In this document: positions 30,668 to 35,569 of the stretch, in pieces
Layout of the letters: each line of letters opens with the position of its first letter
Position numbering within the stretch: the first letter of the stretch is position 1
Assembly (NCBI GenBank): GCA_964555735.1
Contig: CAZKTS010000236.1
Span: forward strand, 1 to 35,569
Length of the DNA stretch: 35,569 bases
Direction of reading: 5' to 3'
Source: CAZKTS01 sp964555735
Lineage (GTDB): Bacteria > Actinomycetota > Acidimicrobiia > IMCC26256 > PALSA-555
The notes under the pieces: generated by a model
Database searches by the model: none
Told to the model about the DNA's origin: nothing
The model's input: only the letters and a program-made list of their open reading frames with translations
Position numbers and translations under genes: made by a program

Positions 30668-31257
30668 GGAAGCTCCAGCAGCACGACATCAAGGACCTGC
30701 GTGAGTACGAGCGCGAGCGCGACGCATTCCGGGCCGAGATCATCTCGATGAAGAAGAAGCGGCGGATCGCGCTCGGCGACATCATCACCGTCGTCTTCGA
30801 GAACACCGCGACGATGCGGTTCCAGATCCAGGAGATGGCGAGGGCGGAGCGCATGCTGCGCGACGAGCAGATCGCCCACGAGATCGAGACGTACAACGAG
30901 CTCATCCCCGAGACCGGCGAGCTCTCGTGCACCCTGTTCATCGAGATCAACGACGAGGAGGCGCTGCGCTACTGGCTCCCGCGGCTCGTGGGCATCCAGG
31001 ACCACGTCAAGGTCGTGGTGGGCGACGACGTCGTCGGCGCTCGTGAGGAAGACGTCGATCGGCTCACCCGCGAGGAGCTCGACGACGCCATCACCACGAC
31101 CGTCCACTACCTGAAGTTCGGGCCGTTCACCGAGCAGCAGCAGCGGGCGTTCGCGGACACGCCGGTGCGGATCGTCGTCGACCACCCCGAGTACCAGGCC
31201 GATGTGACGCTCACCGACGAGCAGCGCGACGAGCTCATCGGCGACTTCGCGGCGTGA
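30664..31257 (+). CDS. DUF3501 family protein
   Basis: 197 residues from GTG 30664, overlapping the Fe-S gene stop by 4 nt. A charged N-helix (DLREYERERDAFRAEIISMKKKRRI) leads to LGDIITVVFENTATMRFQIQEMARAERM, the core signature of DUF3501, followed by NELIPETGELSCTLFIEI. No catalytic motif, membrane segment or signal is seen, so it is cytoplasmic. The family has no proven role; it recurs beside rubrerythrin and GlpC-like Fe-S proteins, as here, which suggests a part of the same electron-transfer complex. It overlaps dut by 4 nt. Confidence 0.78.
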   Translation: MRKLQQHDIKDLREYERERDAFRAEIISMKKKRRIALGDIITVVFENTATMRFQIQEMARAERMLRDEQIAHEIETYNELIPETGELSCTLFIEINDEEALRYWLPRLVGIQDHVKVVVGDDVVGAREEDVDRLTREELDDAITTTVHYLKFGPFTEQQQRAFADTPVRIVVDHPEYQADVTLTDEQRDELIGDFAA

Positions 31258-31706
31258 GCGGGCGCGAACCCGTCGAGGTCGCGGTCCAGCGGCTCGACCC
31301 GGACCTCCCGCTCCCGGCCCAGCAGCACGAGCACGACGCGGGCTTCGATCTGCACGCCCGCGAGGACGTCGAGCTCGCACCCGGGGGAGGGCGGGCGATC
31401 GTGCCGACCGGCTTGGCCGTCGCGATCCCGGTGGGGTGCGCGGGCTTCGTGCTCCCGCGCTCGGGGCTCGCGCTCAAGCACGGCATCACGTGCCTGAACA
31501 CCCCGGGCTTGATCGACCCGCAGTACCGCGGCGAGCTCAAGGTGCTGCTGGTGAACACCGACCCGGCGGAGGCGTACACCGTCCACCGCGGCGACCGCAT
31601 CGCGCAGCTCGTGGTGCAGCGCGTCGAGCAGGTGCAGTGGCGCGAGGTCGACGCGCTCGACGAGACCACCCGCGACACCTACGGCTTCGGCAGCACCGGC
31701 CGCTAG
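31254..31706 (+). CDS. dut: dUTP diphosphatase
   Basis: 150 residues from GTG 31254. All five trimeric dUTPase motifs appear: DAGFDLHA, PRSGLALKHG, GLIDPQYRGEL with the conserved Asp and Tyr, RGDRIAQLVV, and the C-terminal GFGSTG. It hydrolyses dUTP to dUMP and pyrophosphate, keeping uracil out of DNA and feeding thymidylate synthesis. The GTGA overlap with the DUF3501 gene shows that it is translated with the redox operon. Its stop TAG (31704-31706) is the first half of the next -10 box. Confidence 0.93.
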   Translation: MSGREPVEVAVQRLDPDLPLPAQQHEHDAGFDLHAREDVELAPGGGRAIVPTGLAVAIPVGCAGFVLPRSGLALKHGITCLNTPGLIDPQYRGELKVLLVNTDPAEAYTVHRGDRIAQLVVQRVEQVQWREVDALDETTRDTYGFGSTGR

Positions 31707-31709
31707 GGT
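31704..31709 (+). promoter_or_regulatory. -10 element TAGGGT after dut
   Basis: TAGGGT, beginning with the dut stop codon, 9 nt before the ATG at 31719. It would start transcription next to a tiny reading frame that overlaps the LLM oxidoreductase gene. Confidence 0.4.
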
Positions 31710-31711
31710 CG

Positions 31712-31727
31712 TCCGCTCATGAGCGGA
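31712..31727. promoter_or_regulatory. Perfect 16-bp palindrome at the predicted 5' end of the LLM mRNA
   Basis: TCCGCTCATGAGCGGA, symmetric without spacer and centred on the ATG at 31719-31721. It lies 2 nt after the TAGGGT box. It could be an operator or, as RNA, a 5'-end hairpin covering the start codon of the short reading frame. Confidence 0.4.
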
Positions 31728-31745
31728 AGCGACCAGAGACGATGA
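31719..31745 (+). CDS. Possible leaderless 8-codon upstream reading frame
   Basis: ATG 31719 gives MSGSDQRR and stops at TGA 31743-31745, which overlaps the ATG of the LLM oxidoreductase at 31742 by 4 nt. Together with the TAGGGT box 9 nt before it, this looks like a leaderless short peptide coupled to the downstream gene, a known device in actinobacteria. With only 8 codons there is no coding evidence; the ATG may be chance. Confidence 0.3.
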   Translation: MSGSDQRR

Positions 31746-32686
31746 GCAGCACACGGAAGTTCCGGTTCGGGGTGATGGCGCCGCGCGCGGAGAGCGCCAC
31801 GCAGTACCGCGAGATCGCGCGCAAGGCCGAGGACCTCGGGTACTCGACGCTCTATGTGCCCGACCACTTCGTCGACCATCCGCTCGGCCCGATTCCCGCG
31901 ATGGCGATGGCCGCGGAGGCCACCACGACGCTGCGCGTCGGCAGCCTCGTGTTCGGCAACGACTACCGGCACCCGGTCGTCCTCGCGCGCGACGCCGCGA
32001 CGCTCGACCTCCTGTCCGACGGCCGCCTGGAGCTCGGCATCGGCGCGGGCTGGATGACCGTCGACTACGAGAAGGCCGGCATCCCGCTCGACCCGCCCGG
32101 CGTGCGCATCGCGCGCATGCAGGAGGCGGTCACGATCATCAAGGGCCTCATGGCCGACGGCCCGTTCAGCTTCCAGGGTGAGCACTACGCGATCACCGAG
32201 CTCGACGGTCAGCCCAAGCCGGTCCAGCAGCCGTGCCCGCCGATCGTCATCGGCGGCGGTGGCAAGCGCGTGCTCTCGTACGCGGCACGCGAGGCCGACA
32301 TCGTCGGCATCAACGCCAACCTCAGGTCCGGCGTCGCCGAGGACCCGACCTCCGCCGTGTCGCTCAACCCGGCGAGCACCGACGACAAGCTCGCGTGGGT
32401 GCGCGAGGCCGCCGGCGACCGCTACGACCGGATCGAGATCCAGTCGCTCATCGGGTTCCAGATGTTCACCGACGACGCCGCCGGCCTGGCCGAGGCGATG
32501 GCCCCGACGTTCCAGACGACGCCCGACGCGGTGCTCGACAGCCCGGTCGCGCTGGTCGGCACCCTCGACGAGATGATCGAGACGCTCGAGCGCCGTCGGG
32601 AGCGCTGGGACATGACGTACCACGTGATCGGCCACGACCACCTCGACGCCTTCGCCCCCGCGGTGGAGCGCCTCGTCAAGGGCTGA
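31742..32686 (+). CDS. LLM class F420-dependent oxidoreductase (TIGR03621-like), copy 1
   Basis: 314 residues from ATG 31742. TIM-barrel luciferase-like monooxygenase fold: RKFRFGVMAPRAES, YSTLYVPDHFVDHPLGPIPAMAMAAEAT, LRVGSLVFGNDYRHPVVLARDAATLDLLSDGR and LELGIGAGWM are signatures of the actinobacterial F420-type subfamily of about 310 residues. Such enzymes transfer hydride between F420H2 and an organic substrate, which is unknown here. It is a paralog of the gene at 33226-34167, with a MaoC-like hydratase between. An 18-bp identical stretch occurs near both starts (31757-31774 and 33241-33258). Confidence 0.84.
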   Translation: MSSTRKFRFGVMAPRAESATQYREIARKAEDLGYSTLYVPDHFVDHPLGPIPAMAMAAEATTTLRVGSLVFGNDYRHPVVLARDAATLDLLSDGRLELGIGAGWMTVDYEKAGIPLDPPGVRIARMQEAVTIIKGLMADGPFSFQGEHYAITELDGQPKPVQQPCPPIVIGGGGKRVLSYAAREADIVGINANLRSGVAEDPTSAVSLNPASTDDKLAWVREAAGDRYDRIEIQSLIGFQMFTDDAAGLAEAMAPTFQTTPDAVLDSPVALVGTLDEMIETLERRRERWDMTYHVIGHDHLDAFAPAVERLVKG

Positions 32687-32743
32687 CCGCTGCCCTCCCC
32701 GTCGCCCGGCTCGACGTGGTCCGATCCCGGTTGGTCCGAGCCG

Positions 32744-33205
32744 ATGTGGTCGGCGCTCGCCGCGCACGTCGGTGAGGACCTGGGTGTCTCCGCGCCGCAG
32801 ATCGTCGATCAGGGGATGGTCGATGCGCACGCGGCGACCACGGGCGACGCGCAGTGGATCCACAACGACCCCGAACGGGCCCGGCGCGAGAGCCCCTTCG
32901 GCGGCCCCGTGGTGCAGGGCTTCCTGCTGCTGAGCCTCCTGACGGCCCACAGCGCGGCACTCCGCCTCCCGGATGCCGGTGCGGCCTCGATGCTCGTCAA
33001 CTACGGGTTCGACCGCGTGCGCTTCGTCGCCCCCGTGCCGGTCGGTGCTGCGATCAGCGTCCGCGGCACCCTCGCCGAGGTGCGTCCGAAGGACGAGTCG
33101 AGCGCGGTCGTCGCCCTCGACGTCGTGATGAGCGCTCAGGCCGGCGATGCGGCACCGGTCGACGCCGTGGTCGCGCGCTGGTGCTTCCTCGTCGTCCGGT
33201 CGTGA
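32744..33205 (+). CDS. MaoC-like dehydratase (hot-dog fold)
   Basis: 153 residues from ATG 32744. The core segment AATTGDAQWIHNDPERARR is the hydratase-2 motif with catalytic Asp and His (GDxxxIH); the Asn usually found before Pro-Ile-His is missing. GPVVQGFLLLSLL and the C-terminal beta strand VVARWCFLVV complete the hot-dog fold of MaoC enoyl-CoA hydratases. It should hydrate or dehydrate an enoyl-CoA/ACP thioester. Sandwiched between two LLM oxidoreductases, it may belong to a short degradative or lipid-modification route. The 57-bp gap before it has no clear promoter or ribosome binding site. Confidence 0.8.
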   Translation: MWSALAAHVGEDLGVSAPQIVDQGMVDAHAATTGDAQWIHNDPERARRESPFGGPVVQGFLLLSLLTAHSAALRLPDAGAASMLVNYGFDRVRFVAPVPVGAAISVRGTLAEVRPKDESSAVVALDVVMSAQAGDAAPVDAVVARWCFLVVRS

Positions 33206-33213
33206 CGACGGCC

Positions 33214-33219
33214 TAGCCT
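33214..33219 (+). promoter_or_regulatory. -10 element (leaderless) for LLM copy 2
   Basis: TAGCCT with 6 nt before ATG 33226, no Shine-Dalgarno sequence. Confidence 0.48.
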
Positions 33220-33225
33220 CCCGGC

Positions 33226-34167
33226 ATGGCTCACGATCGCAAGTTCCGGTTCGGGGTGCAGGTGTCGGGTGCGGGCGACGCAGCCGCCTGGCGCGACAAG
33301 GCACGGAAGATGGAAGACCTCGGGTACTCGACGCTGTTCATGCCCGATCACTTCATCGAGACCGAGCTGGCGCCGATGCCGGCGATCGCGATGGCCGCCG
33401 CGCACACCACGACGCTGCGGGTGGGCATGCTCGTGCTCGGCAACGACTACAAGCATCCCGCGATCACCGCGAAGGAAGCGGCGACCATCGACGTGCTGTC
33501 CGACGGCCGCCTGGAGTTCGGGCTCGGCGCGGGATGGATGCAGACCGACTACGACGCGCTCGGCCTGCCCTACGACCGGGCCGGCGTCCGCATCGATCGC
33601 CTCGAGGAGGCGCTCGCCGTCGTGAACGGAGCGTGGGGGAGTGGCCCGTTCTCGTTCAGCGGTGCGCACTACACGATCACCGACTACGACGCGGTGCCGA
33701 AGCCGGTGCAGCAGCCCCGCCCGCCGATCCTGATCGGGGGCGGCGGACCGAAGGTCCTGCGCCTCGCCGGGCGCGAGGCCGACATCGTCGGCATCAACCC
33801 CAACCTCCGCAAGGGCGCGATCACCGACGACGCGGTGAAGAGCGCGCTCGCCAAGGAGACGCTCGAGAAGGTGGGGTGGATCAAGGAAGGTGCCGGGGAC
33901 CGCTTCGACGACCTCGAGCTCCAGATCCGCTACTTCGTGGCTGCGATCACCGACGACCCGCTCGGGCTGGCCAACGTCGTGGCGCCCGGCTTCGGGATCA
34001 GCGCGGAGGATGCGCTCGAGTCGGGCGTGGCCCTCGCCGGACCGGCCGAGCTGTGCATCGAGACGCTCCAGCAGCGACGTGAGGAGTGGGGCGTGTCGTA
34101 CATCGTCTTCGGCGACGACAACTTCGAGGCGTTCGCCCCGGTCGTCGCCGCCCTCGCCGGCACCTAG
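33226..34167 (+). CDS. LLM class F420-dependent oxidoreductase (TIGR03621-like), copy 2
   Basis: 313 residues from ATG 33226. Same signatures as the copy at 31742: RKFRFGVQVSGAG, YSTLFMPDHFIETELAPMPAIAMAAAHT, LRVGMLVLGNDYKHPAITAKEAATIDVLSDGR, LEFGLGAGWM, READIVGINPNLRKG. Loop lengths differ by only a few residues, so the two are tandem paralogs, probably with different substrates. Its TAG stop shares CTAG 34164-34167 with the stop of the convergent acyltransferase gene. The substrate cannot be predicted. Confidence 0.84.
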   Translation: MAHDRKFRFGVQVSGAGDAAAWRDKARKMEDLGYSTLFMPDHFIETELAPMPAIAMAAAHTTTLRVGMLVLGNDYKHPAITAKEAATIDVLSDGRLEFGLGAGWMQTDYDALGLPYDRAGVRIDRLEEALAVVNGAWGSGPFSFSGAHYTITDYDAVPKPVQQPRPPILIGGGGPKVLRLAGREADIVGINPNLRKGAITDDAVKSALAKETLEKVGWIKEGAGDRFDDLELQIRYFVAAITDDPLGLANVVAPGFGISAEDALESGVALAGPAELCIETLQQRREEWGVSYIVFGDDNFEAFAPVVAALAGT

Positions 34168-34943
34168 GCGTCGAGCACGGCCGCGTTCTCGATCTCCTCG
34201 CGGAGCGCGGCGCCGAAACGGGCCGCCGGCGCACCGTCGACGACGGCATGGTCGACGCTCACCGTGAGGTCGAGGACCTTGCGCACGGCGACCTCGCCGT
34301 CGACAACACGCGGCCGCTCGCTGATGCCGCCGACCACGACCTGGAGCGACATCACGGTCAGCTGCGCGATGGCGAAGCCGCCGCCGTCGGCGAACATCCC
34401 AACTGCGGTCACCGCGACCGTCCCGGCCCGCTCCCGCGCGCGCGTCGAACGACTGATGACCGCGTAGACGGCCCGCAGCACGCCGGGCACGCGGCTCGCG
34501 GCGACCAGGGCGCGCTCGGACCGTCCGACGTGCTCGGAGAGCGGGGCGTGCTTCACCCGGTGCAGCTCGGCGCTCAGGTCGGCGACGTCGCGGATGTCGG
34601 CGTCGCGGAGCGTGTGCACGAGCGGGAAGGGCCCCTGTGGCGTCTCGATCTCGACGATCGTCGAGACATCGACATGCCGGTGGGTCACGAGGCGCCCACT
34701 CCAGCTCCGGTACGCGTGCACCTCGGGATGAGCGGCGACGGCGCGCGCAACCGCGGCCACGATGAACGCCGTCATCGAGAGCGGGGGTTCGTGCGCCGTG
34801 AGCCGTGCGAGCGCCTCCGTCACGTCGAGGTCGAGGAGGCCGTGCATCGGCGCCTTGCGGCGTCCGGCGCGGATCGCGCCGACGACCATCCGGCGACTCG
34901 ACGGGAACCGCCGGACCTCGACCGTCCGCTCGCGTGGGCTCAC
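34164..34943 (-). CDS. Stand-alone 2-oxoacid dehydrogenase acyltransferase (E2) catalytic domain
   Basis: 259 residues from GTG 34943. The chloramphenicol-acetyltransferase-like fold of E2 proteins: SMTAFIVAAVARAVAAHPEVHAYRSW near the start, then GTVAVTAVGMF and at the C-terminus LTVSVDHAVVDGAPAARF, the HxxxDG active site with His and Asp. The lipoyl and E1/E3-binding domains of normal E2 proteins are missing, and no E1 or E3 gene is in view. It therefore probably moves an acyl group between CoA and another acceptor rather than serving a dehydrogenase complex. It overlaps the SRPBCC gene upstream by 4 nt (GTGA at 34943-34940), which suggests one operon. Confidence 0.8.
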   Translation of the reverse strand: MSPRERTVEVRRFPSSRRMVVGAIRAGRRKAPMHGLLDLDVTEALARLTAHEPPLSMTAFIVAAVARAVAAHPEVHAYRSWSGRLVTHRHVDVSTIVEIETPQGPFPLVHTLRDADIRDVADLSAELHRVKHAPLSEHVGRSERALVAASRVPGVLRAVYAVISRSTRARERAGTVAVTAVGMFADGGGFAIAQLTVMSLQVVVGGISERPRVVDGEVAVRKVLDLTVSVDHAVVDGAPAARFGAALREEIENAAVLDA

Positions 34944-35542
34944 GCCGGCGAGTCTGCCGCGCGCTCGGCGCGCTCCTTGATGCCGAGGAGCATCTTGCGC
35001 TCCATCACGAAGTGCGGGATCTCGATGAACAGGGCGTAGGCGATGCTCGGGAGGCCGCGCGGGATGCGGCTCCGGGCGTACAGGCGCGTCCGCCCGTCGG
35101 CGCGAGCCGCGAGTGCGAAGTACCAGCCGCCTTCGAACGCGTAGGCGCGACCGGGATCGAAGCGAGCGAGCTTCGGCCCCGCACAGGGATGCAGCGGCAC
35201 GACCTCACCGACCTCACGGTGCTGCCACTCCGGATGGATGCGGTCGGCGTTCTCGAGCTGACAGCCGGCGAGGTTCTCGAGCCAGGCGTAGCTGTAGAAG
35301 CCACCGCGGTCCTGACCGATCTGGGCCAGCCACGGCCACACGGCATCGACGGGCGCGTCGATCGTCACGGCACGCGTCATGCGGACCCCGGGGTGCGGTA
35401 CGAGCTCGTCGCCGGGCAGCGGCTCCGTCGTCTCGTGGCCGGTCGTGCCCCACCGCCGGGTCCACGGTCGGAGCGCGACCAGGTAGAGCACGAGGGCGCC
35501 ACAGCCGACGAGGGCCGGCAATGGCGGCATCTCGCCCCGCAC
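34940..35542 (-). CDS. SRPBCC family protein with N-terminal membrane anchor (start uncertain)
   Basis: At least 200 residues from GTG 35542. ATG 35530 is a second choice, and the frame stays open to the right edge (codons RWGTELAAL), so the true start may lie outside the window. One hydrophobic segment (ALVGCGALVLYLVAL) near the N-terminus anchors the protein. It is followed by a polyketide-cyclase/SRPBCC domain: TRAVTIDAPVDAVWPWLAQIGQDRGGFYSYAWLEN, a common signature of this actinobacterial subfamily. Members bind small hydrophobic ligands in a cavity; no enzyme activity can be assigned. Cys-rich GCQLEN and PCAGP may matter structurally. The stop overlaps the GTG of the E2-like gene. Confidence 0.72.
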   Translation of the reverse strand: MRGEMPPLPALVGCGALVLYLVALRPWTRRWGTTGHETTEPLPGDELVPHPGVRMTRAVTIDAPVDAVWPWLAQIGQDRGGFYSYAWLENLAGCQLENADRIHPEWQHREVGEVVPLHPCAGPKLARFDPGRAYAFEGGWYFALAARADGRTRLYARSRIPRGLPSIAYALFIEIPHFVMERKMLLGIKERAERAADSPA

Positions 35543-35569
35543 GAGCGCCGCGAGCTCGGTGCCCCAGCG

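Overview
The window is GC-rich, densely packed chromosomal DNA from an actinobacterium. Two LLM-class oxidoreductases of an F420-type family, an AftD-like arabinofuranosyltransferase, frequent GTG starts, 4-nt ATGA/GTGA gene overlaps and many TAGnnT boxes 6-9 nt before start codons (the pattern of leaderless transcripts) all point this way. The absence of recognisable mycolate genes and the Cys-Val-Pro-Val-polyproline lipoproteins suggest Acidimicrobiia or a relative, but that placement is inference. I see no rRNA, tRNA, CRISPR, transposase, integrase or phage gene.

Layout. 1-988: the start of a branched-chain amino-acid-type ABC substrate-binding protein (runs off the left edge) and, divergently, a small secreted protein. 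4888-1014 (minus): an operon of a DPM1-like glycosyltransferase, a multi-pass DEW-motif membrane protein and an acyl-CoA synthetase-like protein. 4982-13000 (plus): three overlapping acyltransferase-3 genes, a second DEW-motif membrane protein, a second GT2 with its DUF2304 partner, and a GT-C transferase. 13832-13002 (minus): a methyltransferase. 13886-16780 (plus): a GNAT-FkbH-ACP cassette in which FkbH is split by a +1 frame change at CCC TGA C. 17604-16777 (minus): a polysaccharide deacetylase. 17693-24919 (plus): a GT4 transferase, a 1448-residue AftD-like protein and another large membrane protein. Together, 2478-24919 reads as a surface-glycan assembly and decoration locus: polyprenyl-phosphate sugar synthases make donors, GT-C membrane enzymes use them outside the membrane, and AT3, GNAT/FkbH/ACP and deacetylase proteins modify the product.

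24955-28257 holds two lipoproteins with near-identical polyproline tethers (an alpha/beta hydrolase and a beta-propeller-like protein) around a ketol-acid reductoisomerase-like protein with altered active-site residues. 28309-31706 is a redox block: a PerR-type regulator whose own promoter carries a perfect PerR/Fur-like palindrome, rubrerythrin, a terminator, then a GlpC/HdrD-like Fe-S protein, DUF3501 and dUTPase overlapping by 4 nt each. 31719-34167 has two paralogous LLM oxidoreductases around a MaoC-like hydratase. The right end (minus) has a stand-alone 2-oxoacid dehydrogenase acyltransferase (E2) catalytic domain and an SRPBCC protein.

The strongest leads are the split FkbH with a release-factor-2-like +1 shift site, the GNAT-FkbH-ACP cassette, the KARI-like protein with changed catalytic residues, the AMP-binding protein lacking its A10 lysine, the PerR autoregulation site, and the mirrored GT2/DEW-protein modules.
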